Shown here in pieces: positions 48,901 to 60,124 of a stretch of DNA of 64,000 nucleotides; position 1 is the first letter of the stretch, and each line of letters begins with the position of its first letter. Origin of the DNA: Leptasterias polaris (Eukaryota; Echinodermata; Asteroidea; Forcipulatida; Asteriidae); contig JAZGTN010000037.1 of NCBI GenBank assembly GCA_037783415.1, forward strand, positions 5,690,501 through 5,754,500, written 5' to 3'. The notes beneath the pieces were generated by a model. That model had not been told where the DNA came from, searched no databases, and was given only the letters and a program-made list of their open reading frames with translations. Made by a program: the position numbers and the translations under genes.

Positions 48901-51900
48901 ATAAAACTAATTTATGTTACACATTGTCAGAACTAGGTTCTGGTTCTGGCGGGTGCGTTACTACATAATCTCCTCAAATGGGATGTAACATGCAGGCGCT
49001 CGTGGCTAGATGTGCAGACTGTGTATCCATAACACCTTGCTTCGAAGGCATGTTTCAAAACAAAGTGCGGAATTCTGAATTGATCTGTAACCTTGGGTTT
49101 TAATACATCAGTCAGGGTTCTCCCAATGCCAAGCTAGCGTATCAGACCAATGCGCATGGATAAAAAAGTATAATATTTTTTTTTTTTTTAAAAGAATGGT
49201 TCCAGATTACACAGTAGGGACTTCAAACCGAGATAAACACCAAGTAGAAAACATTCTGAGGACCTTGTTTCAATTCAGCGTGCTTTGACCAAACTTCAAA
49301 TTGTGGGTCCAGAGTGCCCCACAGTTTTAAAAAATCCTGACAGGGTAGCCTTGTGGATTACCTGAGGATGGCTACCTCATGGGTAACTGCTTTCTTCGTT
49401 TGCTTGAATAAGTTTAACTGAATAGCACTAACACCAGCTTTCCCCGGGACCCCGCACCATGACACGCTATGGCGATCGTGCCTTTTCGGTCATAGCTCCG
49501 ACACTTTGGAACAAGCTACCCACCCACATTCAAGCGGCACCTTCATTGCATACTTTCAAAACCCATCTGTTTTGTTAATCTGAATAGTCTGGTTTTAGCG
49601 AGCTTAGAAACATACGTATTAAGCGCTCTATAAATGTTGTAATTATTATTATTATTATTTGTTTTGGAGGCAAACAAACTGCTATTGTAATTCAGTTGAT
49701 GGCTGCCCTGTAAAGGTCTGGGAGTTGAGATACCAATAATGCTGTAGGACTTTAATTGCTTCCAAAAAAGAATCCATGCCAAATAGGCTGGCCTGTTCAG
49801 AGTTATAATAGTCACCTGTTCAATTCTTCCTCAAGCTCTTTCCTCTGTGTTTGTATGACACCAAGCGTCTGTTCTAGCTGAACTACTGAAGTCTCCAACT
49901 CTCTCTGTAGAATCGCCCTCAGAGTGGTGGGGTCATTTGGAAAGGCTTGAGTGGAAGGACACAGAATTACAGAAATGTACAATAATGACTTGTGGAAATA
50001 TGTACTCATACCAACAATATTAATAATAGCTAGTTCTTATATAGCGCATTTCACATTAACGTATCAATTAATGCCCTGGTCACTGGGCCAATAACATTCC
50101 TTTAATCTTTCTCAGCTCCCTGTATACAGCCCGAGCTGCTGTGGCGCTTCAAAGCTTTTTCATACACAATATCAACCTCTACCATTGCAGGTACCCATTT
50201 GTACCCCTGGGTGAAGAGAAGCAATTATAGTGAAGTATCTTGCCCAAGGAAACAAGTTTCAAGACCGGTACTCGAACCCACACCCCGATGACTTAACCAC
50301 TGGAACTTTGATTCAATGCTCTAAGCTGCTTGGCCATGCAACGGGGATTTTAAAACTATTCTTTAAAAATTAGCAGAGCGCCTAGAAGACATCTTCTATT
50401 TAAATCAAGACTATCATAACATTTTGATACCTTTAAACACAATTCTATGATGATATTTAGGCAAATGAAGAAGCCATAGTTTTGGTTTATGTCATAGCGC
50501 CATCTAGCAAGCCACCCAACTGTCCGTTGGACGGCCTGCAAAAGTTTAGGGGCAGATTTGGAGAGCCAGTTAATTGAAGCTGGATGACTGCCCCAGATAT
50601 GCAGTACAGAGCAGATACCTCACAGAGGCAACAGAGGCAATAGCACTTTGCACTAACAATGTCACTTTTGCTCAAAATACCCAGCTGTCAGACAAACATT
50701 TTACCACTTGCGCAATCGCTGTATCATTGACGCGCCATAGTGCTCTAGTAGTAATAGTCACTACACATGAGTCAAACTTGGACATGTAAAACTTAACATG
50801 TACGCAGGTGTATGTTAGTGAAATTTGACATGTTTGTCTGAGATCCGAGTTCTTAGCTTCTATTTTTAGCATTAGTGTGGAGTGGAGTACTTAGCTTCTA
50901 TTTTTAGCATGAGTGGAGTGTTGTTGCCTTTATGCCCTTGGCAATACATTGGTGCCCTTTAACATTTTCTGATAGAAATATATATATTTCACTCATACAT
51001 GACCTTTAGCAATGGAAAACAACTGCCTTGACCAACGCAATAACTTTATAGGACTTTCATGCCTGGGCATAGGTGTATGTACATGTGGACTGTCACTTTT
51101 TCCATTTGGTGATCGATATGTGGCACAGTGTAACCCGCCTAGTGTCTTTAATGTGTACTAGGAATCTCAAGAAGTCTTCAGAGGATTTTCTATGGGAGGT
51201 GCTTCGCTGTACGAGAGGAAAAGAGTGTGCAGGGGAAACCCTCTGCCACATATCAGACCTGGTATAACTTTGTCAATCCTACATGAGACACTGCTTACTA
51301 GATTACCTTCTATTGGTGTATTTTTCAAAACATGAATCTCCCCCGTCAGTTCTTTCTCCTTTGCTTTGCTCACTTCAAGCATCTACAAGAAGAAAAGCAA
51401 AAGGAAAAAAATGGAAGGCCATAATGCTTTAGTTTAAATATTATTATACTATTATTGACAACTCTGTGTATACTTCAGCTGAGGAAAGTTGATGTACACA
51501 GCACCCAAAACCCAATGGCTTTATGGATAGACATGCAGTGATGCATAACCACCAGACTGACACTACACGAATGAATGTGTGTGTTTATGGTATGCAATAA
51601 TTAAGTCGGTCAAAGATACATCTGGCAGATTCTAAAGGCCCCCTATATCGGGCGTCACGCCTCGCCTCAAAGTGTGATGTCAGATGTTCTGACGAAGGTC
51701 TCTCCACAGTTATCCCGAACTAGGAGACTAAGAGATACTTAGCTAAGTGGCAGTAGACTTACCAGGACAGGGGATCACCCGTAACACAAGCCTGGAGTAC
51801 AATAAGGGAATAAAAGAGTAGTGACGAGTTCTTAAACGGCCGTTTAAAACCTTGCAGGGTCGTGGCCGTGCGATAAAGGCCCGAGCCACTACTCTTTTAT

Positions 51901-53168
51901 TCCCATTCATAAATGCCAATTTGTTAAAAAGTGAAAGAATAAGGAAAATCGGTGGTAAAAAAGACAATCTGTTTGTTTAGCGAATTTTTGAAGTTTGTAC
52001 ATTTTCAAAAACTTTTGTAAAATTTTGTTTTAAGCGCGTTGGGTTGTGTGCACGCGCGTGTCGACAAGATTACGCGCGGGTATACTAATAGCTGTATATT
52101 GCGCGCGTTCCGCAAAAGTAAATTGGCGTAAACAAGCTTGCGCGCCCAACACGCGAAGCCAGCCGTGTTTAAACACTTCTAGCCGTGTTTATAGCACACG
52201 TTTAAACACCCCCACGTGACGTGCTCTCCACCAATCAGAATGGATAAACTGTCCAAGGTATTTATGAATGTCTAATTAAAACTGCTACGGGCTAGTAAAC
52301 ACAACTTCTAAACTTGCCCTGTGGGCTGCTAAAAACTCTGCATCCTACTTGTTTAAAATACTCACATTTCATCACTTTTTAGATGTACCGTAAATAATAC
52401 ATTAAAAAAATGTGTTAAATTTATTTTTGGGCGAGTTCATTTAACTTCGACTGACCATTAAAACAGGTTGTAATCGATATCAATGACACATCAGAAGATG
52501 TTCTGGGCTACTAAACCTTCCTGGGGCAAGTAAAACACACAGTTTACTAGCAGCCCAGTGGGGCCTGCAGAAAATATTAAACCATTATGGATTTATCTGG
52601 CAAGTCTGCCATCTCCTTACATCCCCAAGAGTGCCCCCTTGGCAGTTGAGATAACTCTAACAACTACAATGTTTTGTGGATGTACTTACTTGATTTTCTG
52701 TAGCACCCAGACTTCCCAAGGGTTGTTCTTTTAAGAGGTCGACGTGAATCTGTGATGAAATACAAACTGTCAGCATAAAAAGATCAAGGTACAAAATAAT
52801 GCCTCAAAGGAAGCAGATATTTTGGATCAATGCTCTCCTCACTGACCACTCAGATCGTTTTCAATTGTTTAGTTTTTTCTGACTTCCAGCATGTAGCTTT
52901 GTAGATAAAACAAGAGGATATTCATGCCATGTCCCCATCAGACGATGATGTAAACAAAACAAAAAAGATTTACTGTAATGAAACGGCATAGACAAGGCAG
53001 ACAATCTAGAAGAGGCCGCTGGGTATTTACGGTTTTTTCTCCTCTCTAATCATTTTTGGAATATCTATCTCATACCTGATTGACTTCCGTCCATATTTTC
53101 TCACACTGATTGTGAAGATGCTTTTGGGCCGCCAATAGTTCCTTTCCTTGTCCAGGGTTGACTGCCAT
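45973..53168 (-). CDS. CENPK: centromere protein K
   Basis: Eight minus-strand exons: 53076-53168, 52690-52749, 51307-51382, 49816-49945, 48716-48811, 47339-47480, 46618-46683 and 45973-46131. All joins are in phase with GT-AG borders, giving about 274 residues (269 in human). The start ATG lies in MAVNPGQGKELL, followed by CEKIWTEVNQ, which resembles the vertebrate CEEMWKDM. The middle is a long coiled coil (exons 3-6, rich in Glu, Gln, Lys and Leu) with HFPLPS. The C-terminus carries the hallmark SFWPPYIELLLRCGIALRHP and ends RIRLVPFHL. CENP-K works in the CENP-H/I/K/M module of the constitutive centromere-associated network, linking CENP-A chromatin to the outer kinetochore. An AATAAA lies within 15 bases after the stop. 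The downstream DNA repeats this 3' end. Confidence 0.95.
47745..47905 (-). mobile_element. tRNA-Leu-derived SINE, partial copy
   Basis: Body only: GTCACTGGGCAAT, CTCAGCTCCCCGGGG, AGGTACCCATTTACCCCT and GGGTGATCAAGAATTGTGCC match the other copies. The tRNA head is absent. It lies in a CENPK intron. Confidence 0.6.
49430..49665 (+). mobile_element. L2-like non-LTR 3' remnant with (ATT)n tail
   Basis: The plus strand reads TRYGDRAFSVIAPTLWNKLP and then SLHTFKTHLF, the C-terminus of an L2-type reverse transcriptase. This is followed by AAGCGCTCTATAAATGTTGT and an (ATT)n tail. It is antisense within a CENPK intron. Confidence 0.8.
50026..50340 (-). mobile_element. tRNA-Leu-derived SINE, copy 3
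   Basis: Same order as 18712-19078 with about 85-90% similarity by eye (ACTAGTTCTTATATAGCGC-like start, GGTACCCATTTGTACCCCTG, CAAGACCGGTACTCGAACCC). It is in a CENPK intron, sense to CENPK. Confidence 0.8.
51806..51903. mobile_element. short foldback, GGGAATAAAAGAGTAGTG ends
   Basis: An 18-bp inverted end pair bounds 98 bp, with an inner AAACGGCCGTTT palindrome. It is followed (52020-52230) by a CG-rich stretch with repeated GTGTTTAAAC(A) and GCGCGC words that looks like part of the same repeat. Confidence 0.6.
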
Positions 53169-53367
53169 TGTGTAATGGTGATGATGGGCTGCTTGTTAGT
53201 ATAAATCACAAAGCATCGTGAATTTAGGAATGGCTCTGAAACTGTGAAACAAACAAAAAAGGACAAGAAGTTTATAACAAATAATAATAATAATAATCAA
53301 AGTCTTATATAGCGCCGGTATCCGCCAATGCAAATCCTATTCCATCTCATTTTTTTCTGTATATGCA

Positions 53368-53740
53368 GGGCTCGAATTTGGGGAGAAAATCCACAAGACT
53401 ACAGGGCTTGTAGCTCAAAATCTTTACTGGACCAGGCATTTTTTTACAAGACCAGATTCAAAATGTGAAAATAAAACATTGCTGACACATATTAACATGC
53501 ATTTGACTGCTTTTATATGAACCAGAACTGAGACAAGTAAGAGAAGAGTACACTTGATTACTCATAGAATCGAAAGATAATTTATCAGACCCAAAGTCAA
53601 CACATAATTTGTTTCTGTTATTCAATTGAAAAACACAAGTCCCAAGACCATCGGACTTGTTAGGTCATAAGTTTACTGGCCCAACACTAAAATTACTGGC
53701 CTGGGGCCTGTGGTCCAGTGTTAAATTCGAGCCCTGATAT
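53368..53740. repeat. dispersed repeat, GGGCTTGAATTTGGGGAGAA family, copy 2
   Basis: Best match to 13441-13840, in the same orientation. It directly precedes the foldback element at 53797. Confidence 0.75.
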
Positions 53741-53796
53741 GTGGTTTGTGGTTTACACCAAATTGTTTCAACTGCACACAAGGGTTGTTCATATGC

Positions 53797-54754
53797 ATGG
53801 TGGCCCTGAAGGGACATCGCATATCGCAAACGTGTGCGCATACGTATGCGACATCGCATATCGCAAACGTGTGCGCATACGTATGCAATGTCGTGAAACA
53901 ATTCGTGAATATATGCGCACACGTATGCAATGTCGTGAAACAATTCGTGAATATGTGCGCACACGTATGCAATGTCGTGAAACAAATCGTGAATGTGTGC
54001 GCACACGTATGCAATGTCGTGAAACAATTCGCGAATATGTGTGCACACGGTATGCAATGTCGTGAAACAATTCGCGAATATGTGCGCACACGTCTGCGAA
54101 TATATTTGCGATGTCGTGAATTTTATTGCATACCATGTCACATACCTTTGAATAAAATGTCTAATGATCTGGGGGTTTCTTGCCTACAGTGAGATAAGCG
54201 GTAGTCATTGCAGCGGTAGTCATTGTTGTGAGGCAAGCGAGGCGAGTGGTCTTCGGTATGGCGAGACTTGGCCTGGTGCCAAGTTCCTCGGTACACATTA
54301 TTGTACAGTCATGCTTACAGGAGCTTGACTGTAGCGCCACGTACTCCCTAGGTCACTAACAAATTGTCCGCAACTATGACATCACCCCAAAGGTATGCGA
54401 CATGGTATGCAATAAAATTCACGACATCGCAAATATATTCGCAGACGTGTGCGCACATATTCGCGAATTGTTTCACGACATCGCAAATATATTCGCAGAC
54501 GTGTGTGCACATATTCGCGAATTGTTTCACGACATTGCATACGTGTGCGCACATATTCGCGAATTGTTTCACAACATTGCATACTTGTGCGCACACATTC
54601 GCGATTTGTTTCACGACATTGCATACGTGTGCGCACATATTCACGAATTGTTTCACGACATTGCATACGTGTGCACACATATTCGCGAATTGTTTCACAT
54701 TGCATACGTATGCGCACACGTTTGCGATATGCGATGTCCCTTCAGGGCCACCAT
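53797..54754. mobile_element. 958-bp foldback element with 42-bp tandem-repeat arms and 13-bp target duplication
   Basis: The termini are perfect inverted copies (ATGGTGGCCCTGAAGGGACA and its complement). Each arm (53797-54150 and 54389-54754) consists of 42-bp units of the form GTATGCAATGTCGTGAAACA, ATTCGCGAATATGTGCGCAC, AC: five on the left, six on the right. The arms are inverted around a ~240 bp single-copy centre with no obvious gene. GTTGTTCATATGC flanks both sides (53784-53796 and 54756-54768; one extra A on the right). Units of 42 bp keep all six frames open, which explains the stacked ORFs. Confidence 0.92.
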
Positions 54755-54769
54755 AGTTGTTCATATGCG

Positions 54770-55600
54770 GCCTGTTGTGTTGTTCAAGTACGAAAGCCCA
54801 ATCATGCAACTGAAGTATTTATATATTATCAGCAGGAAAGTATTTGGTTTGAGTACTAATTCGTAATAACTGATTTATACATAATTTGTAACATCCAATA
54901 AATTAATTTGATTTGTAATAATTATTAAAATACAAGTTTGATTATTCAATTTGTAATAATTAATAAGTGTTATTAATATATTATTACAAATCTTGAAATT
55001 CATCATTGTTATAAAAATGTTTTTTTAAAACTTGTCAAAATAAAATTTAGATTTAGTTCAAATCAACCATTGACAGACTGAGTGATGGTAAACATGATTT
55101 GAACATTTTATGGTTTTTACATTTCTAACGGGTCATTTTATAGTCAGACATCTTTGATGATAGACAGTTTTTTTTCAAATTTTTGTCGTGACCTGAACAA
55201 TTTTCCCGGAATGTCCCGAAGATTTCTTCACTGGCACAACACTACAAAAAGAAAACTACTGGGTAATAAAGAGATATTTAAATTTGAAATCCTCATTCTT
55301 TAAACAGACATCCAAATAAAATTAAATTAGTTTGCCAATCGATTGGAATTGCACAAAACATATTTTATTCGAGGCATGCTTTTCCCAATCTACGGGAGAC
55401 ATAATATCCTGCCTACGCCCAGTGGCCCAGTCACGCCGCCGAAACTATAGGTACAATTTTAGAGGGGGCCACGGGGATGCACCATTTTGTAGGAGGCACT
55501 TCTGGCCAATTAAAACTTTAGTTTCCGTTTGCACTATTTTCCTAAAGAAGTCCCCTTTCAGCGTTCTCATGTTGTCATTATTTTCCCTTTTATATAGGCC
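54770..55600. other. noncoding AT-rich DNA
   Basis: Long AATTATTA-rich stretch with no exon or repeat boundary that I can support. Confidence 0.4.
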
Positions 55601-55619
55601 TATATAATATTATAAGCTG

Positions 55620-55985
55620 CCTTGGAGGCAAAAACAGAGCCAGAACAAGTACATCGACGTGTCTGCGTGTATGAACGGTCACAGCAAAGGTTTGCCGGAG
55701 TTTGGGTGTGCCCCCCGCTCATAGAGTACCGCCCCGCCCCAAGGCCCGGCACGCGAATCACTCCATGCACCCCCGCCATCTTTTGTTCCCGTTTGTCCCC
55801 CACACCCCCGGGGGATGCCTGTGCCCAGTCACAGTCTGTTCGTCCCCCATGCCGGGCGGCTGTGCGGTCAGCTGCAGCGCGCTGCTGGTGTCACACAAAT
55901 CCTCCTTCTGCCCCAAGGATTTGAACTCCATCCGTTGAGCGAACAAGCCGTCGAGTTGTCTGACCGGACGAGTTGTCTGACACAA
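55620..55985. other. GC-rich island of unknown nature
   Basis: Markedly richer in G+C than its surroundings, with Pro/Arg-rich ORFs in several frames and no recognisable domain. It abuts the 5' truncation point of the reverse-transcriptase fragment. It could be a 5' part of that element, a CpG island or an unrelated insertion. Confidence 0.35.
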
Positions 55986-55989
55986 ACTA

Positions 55990-57245
55990 ATTAGTGACAC
56001 ACAGCATGGTTTTCGTCAACATAGATCATGCCTCACAAACCTGTTGTCCTTCTTTGATCAGGTGACGGAACGGCTAGACGAGGGCAACCCAGTAGATATC
56101 ATTTATCTCGACTTTCAGAAAACTTTTGATAAGGTGCCCCACCAGCGTCTAATCCGTAAACTGCAAGCACATGGTATCACAGGGCAAGTAAGCAGATGGA
56201 TTGAGGAGTGGCTGACATGTCGAAAACAGAGGGTAGTGGTGAATGGTTGCAAATCAGGTGGCAAGCAGTAGTGAGTGGTGTACCTCAGGGCTCAGTCCTC
56301 GGTCCAATCCTTTTTGTAATCTACGTCAATGACATCGAGGATGGCATCGCATGCAACCTGTGTAAGTTTGCCGATGACACTAAGCTAGGAACTGTAGTAA
56401 AGTCAGAAGAAGCAGCTTACAGACTACAAGAAGATCTTCACAAACTCAATCAATGGTCAGAAGAGTGGCAGATGCTGTTCAACATTCAGAAATGTCATGT
56501 GATGCATCTTGGTCACAATAACCCTGCAAGGAACTATGAGATGAATGGACGAGGAAAAAGATCTAGGTGTGACAATACACAATCACTTAAATTCTCAAGA
56601 CACTGTGCAGAAGCTGCGAGAAAAGCAAACATAATTGTTGGAATCATCTACAGAAATTTCAGAGTCAAGAGCAAATATGTGGTCCTTAAACTGTACAAAT
56701 CTCTGGTTAGACCGATTCTCGACTATTGCACACCATTGTGGTCTCCTTACCTAGAGAAAGACATCAAAGTCTTGGAAAAGGTTCAACGAAGGATGACAAG
56801 GACGATCCCAGAGCTAAAGGATAAACCATATGAAGACCGACTGAAGGCACTACATCTAACAACTCTGAAAACAAGAAGACTGAGAGGTGACTTGATAGAG
56901 GTTTTCCGCATCCTCAAGGGAGTCGATCACCTGGGGAGCCATAGCCTGTTCACTCTCAATACAAACACAAGAACGAGGGGACACTCAATGAAACTAGATA
57001 AGAAGCGATGTCATTAAACTTACGTCATCACTCATTCAGTCAGAGAGTGGTGAACTGGTGTTACAGCCTACCGGAAGAGTGTGTGGCAGCAGAAACAGTT
57101 CTCCACTTCAAAATCCAACTCGACAAGGTCCTAGGCATGCTAGGGGAAATGGGGTATGACACGGGCTATGGCTCTTTACCCCATGGCCAACTTGCAGGCT
57201 ACAGCTAGTTGGCCGTCTACAGGTGAGATACAGGTGAGATATGTC
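55990..57245 (+). pseudogene. 5'-truncated CR1/L2-like reverse transcriptase (decayed)
   Basis: Reading across at least three frameshifts gives the usual RT order: HGFRQHRSCLTNL, IIYLDFQKTFDKVPHQRL, SGVPQGSVLGPILFVIYVND, the catalytic FADD box (KFADDTKLG, about 56368-56394), LYKSLVRPILDYCTPLW, EKVQRRMTRTIPEL and SFSQRVVNWCYSLPEECV. Shifts fall near 56255 (just before SGVPQG), 56550-56580 and 57015. The endonuclease domain is absent. The 3' end shows tandem ACAGGTGAGAT (57220-57240), the short-repeat tail expected of CR1-like elements. Confidence 0.88.
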
Positions 57246-58680
57246 GAGTTGTCAGACTGTCCATGGAGCTATAAACGAACGAACACTTTCTTTACATCTA
57301 AAAAAAGAGTGTTGCATTATTTTTAAAATTATTGTGCTTTCACTTCAGCTTTGTCATTGCATGTTAATGCGGTATTTTTCACGAATTAGATAAAATACGA
57401 TTGCAAATGCTACCTCGCGCACCTACTGTACCCTCAATCGGCTCAATGCGTCGTCAGTTCTCAGCCCTATCTATCGTTTGAACAATTGTTAATTTGGGAC
57501 TTATCAAACCTTCAAACGTAATTTTTATTCTAAGACTTACTCTTAACTTGGTCTCAGTTCACTCCTGTTGTGCTGTCAAAATTAAATAGTGTCATTCTTC
57601 TGCAGAAGCAGAAGCGAACTCCTCGAACTTGGCGCGTCTCCTCATGAGTAAAATGTTGTTGTTCAACCTTGTTTTCATAAAGTGTTCGCTCGAACCCGGG
57701 TATCCCCCCCCCCCCCCCCCCCGTCGCATCGCACACTCTCCCTCTTTGATTAGACCCCCCCCCCCCACACCTCCTCACTGACTGCTGAAGAAGGGGTTGG
57801 CATTTCACTGCCAGTGACGAAACTAACATGCATACAGGGGGGGGGGGGAGGCGAAGGGGGGGGGGGGGGGGGGGGGGACACAAGCGCTGCACTTTTTTTT
57901 TTAGAGGGCGGGGCACTTCTGACCAGCCCTTTTATCAGGAGTAGGCCTATAGTGTTGTATTTCTATGTAGGCCTACCACGTATTTCTTCATTTGTACGTT
58001 GTTTCTTAACATAAACACTGATATTTATATTGATCATCATTTTTCCAACGTTTCTCTGTTCTTTTACTGTTTTGCAATTATTTGTTAATTCCCATTAAAG
58101 AAAATGATTGATAGGCTTTCGAGTCACAGTTATACTTTTTCACTTTTATTAACCTGTCCATCTTAGAATGGGCTTGTCCTGTCTGATTTTATCAAAGTTT
58201 TCTTGCTTTGATTTGCCAACGTTCTGTTTCCATTTCAAAATTGGTTTACAATTGTTCTAGGTTTCACAAGATTTTTAAAGTATACATTCATTGTTTCTTG
58301 TATTCGTTAAAAATGTTGTAGGGGGCCTCTTACTGTTTTTTGAAATTCTTGGACGATATAAAGTATAGCGTGACGGTAGTTTCCACTGGGTTTCAGCACT
58401 GTTGTTATGCAGGCTACTATTTTTATTAGATAAAAATAGTAGCGAAGGAAATTAGGCCTTCATTGTGTGCGTGTGTAGGCCTATTATAATTTTTTTTTGA
58501 ACATTATTGAAATAACTACACAAAAGCTTATAAAGTGTAACTAATGTAGTAACAATATTCTGGTAGTGGTATATTTTCAATCTCAAAAGTCTAGATTTCA
58601 AATGGGAGAGGGGGAGCGGGGAGCACGGGGCATTGTTATGAAATCACGGTACGGTTGAAAAATGTTTTAAAAGTAGAATA
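57246..58680. other. noncoding interval with poly-C/poly-G tracts
   Basis: No exon recognised. It includes the homopolymer cluster at 57703-57880. Confidence 0.4.
57703..57880. repeat. clustered poly-C and poly-G runs
   Basis: C runs (about 57703-57722 and 57755-57767) are followed by G runs (about 57838-57848 and 57857-57878) on the same strand. They could pair with each other as a hairpin or form G-quadruplexes on either strand. Run lengths are prone to assembly error. Confidence 0.85.
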
Positions 58681-58860
58681 TAATGATTCACACAATTATC
58701 CCTCGAAATGATTACTAAATTTTCATTTTACTTCGTGAACTAACACGCGGTCTGTCAATTTGTAGACATTTTCGAATGGCCACAAAATGGGCGGACCGTG
58801 CTCACGGAGTGAGAAGAAAAACCACACAATTTCGAGGGATATAGTTGTGTGAATCATTAA
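58681..58860. mobile_element. MITE with TAATGATTCACACAA termini
   Basis: TAATGATTCACACAATTATC, CCTCGAAAT at the left is inverted as ATTTCGAGGGATATAGTTGT, GTGAATCATTA at the right. The element is 180 bp. A lone half (AACGATTCACACAACC) is at about 59018. Confidence 0.8.
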
Positions 58861-58943
58861 ACTTTAGAGAAAATAGAATTAGGCCTAACTGTTGCTAACC
58901 AACCAAAAGAACCTACATGGTATAAATGCAAAATATTGTTAAT

Positions 58944-59105
58944 GGCCTGACGTTTTGATTCTAGCGACAACATCACAACACACATTCAAGTATTCAAAAA
59001 GTATAGAATAATATAACGATTCACACAACCTGTTTATTTGTGTTGTGATGTCATTTAGCCTTTGAGAAAGACTCTTGCTAAGGTCGAAACGTCAGGCTAA
59101 AAATA
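58944..59105. repeat. inverted pair around GCCTGACGTTT(T/C)GA
   Basis: GGCCTGACGTTTTGAT...ATCACAACAC at the left mirrors GTGTTGTGATGTCATTTAGC ... GTCGAAACGTCAGGC at the right. The phrase CATTTAGCCTTTGAGAAAGA also occurs alone at about 29620. Confidence 0.6.
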
Positions 59106-59592
59106 ATAAATATTTTTTTCATTATATTCCATTTTGCTTTAAAACAACTTTTTATAGCCCAAAGCCCCAATCCGAGAGCAATGTGTCCCTGAACACCAAA
59201 CACACCGTTGACCTTAGCGGTGATTAGCATCACAACTTTGTTGCCACGTGGCATCATGAAGTCATCGACAATGAAATGATTAGGCCCATAGGCAGGCCAT
59301 GTATTTTACATCGGTCTATAATATTAGCAGATCGCCTGGTTTCGTACCCGAAGCGCGCTGCATCGCTCTACCACAGCTTCTCATTCTTGTGTTTGGCGCC
59401 TTCAGAACAAATGCTATAAAGTTGAAGAAAAACACACGGGAAGCTGGAAACTGCAATCATGGGCTATAAGGCGCCATATAATAACGAATAAACTTTACTT
59501 AAAACTGAAATAAGAGAAATCTATCTTTTTAAAAAGAAAAAAGAAGAAAAAAAAAAACATCGAGTGACGTCAGCCTATGTAAATGAGTCTTT

Positions 59593-59966
59593 AAAGGCAG
59601 TACACGTTTGGTAATTACTCAAAACATATATTAGCATAAAAACTTACTCGGTAACGAGCAACGGAGAGCTGTTGATAGTATAAAACATTGTGAGAAACAA
59701 CTCCCTCTGAAGTAACGTAGTTTTTGAGAAAGAGGTAATTTCTCACTAAAATAATAAAAGACTTCTGGCCAGAAGCCTTTTATTCCTATCTGAAAGCACA
59801 CTAATTTGTACAACAAGGGTGTTTTTTCTTTCGTCATTTTCTTGCAACTTCAATGACCAATTGAGTCCAAATTTTCACAGGCTTGTTATTTTATGCATAT
59901 GTTGGGATACACCAAGTGAGAATACTGGTCTTTGACAATTACCAAACGTGTTCAGTGCCTGGCTGC
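59593..59966. mobile_element. ~374-bp TIR repeat, TTTGGTAATT(G/A) family, complete copy
   Basis: Left end TAAAGGCAGTACACGTTTGG, TAATTACTC; right end AATTACCAAACGTGTTCAGT, GCCT. They are imperfect inverted repeats. The interior contains GAAACAACTCCCTCTGAAGT and TTGAGAAAGAGGTAATTTCTC. A second copy in opposite orientation runs off the window at 63913-64000, and a decayed piece is at 28858-28935. Confidence 0.75.
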
Positions 59967-60124
59967 ACTGCAAAACCGCTGGTGTTATTGATTCTCTGCA
60001 TGTGTATATTATGTGGCAACACAGACACGGTGTTAATTTGGCCAAAACTAACACCATGTCGGTGTTGTCTCTAGATACTGAAGAAAATGCAAACTGTTTC
60101 TTTAAAAGGATTAAAACACCCAAC

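Noticed and set aside
53665..54866. Stacks of 100-158 codon ORFs in all frames on both strands with Cys/His-rich repeats
   Set aside because: They follow from the 42-bp tandem unit (divisible by three) in the inverted arms of the foldback element. No start context, splice signals or conservation.
55622..56000. Pro/Arg/Cys-rich ORFs as a new protein
   Set aside because: Several overlapping frames are equally open because of GC content. No domain, splice site or initiation support.
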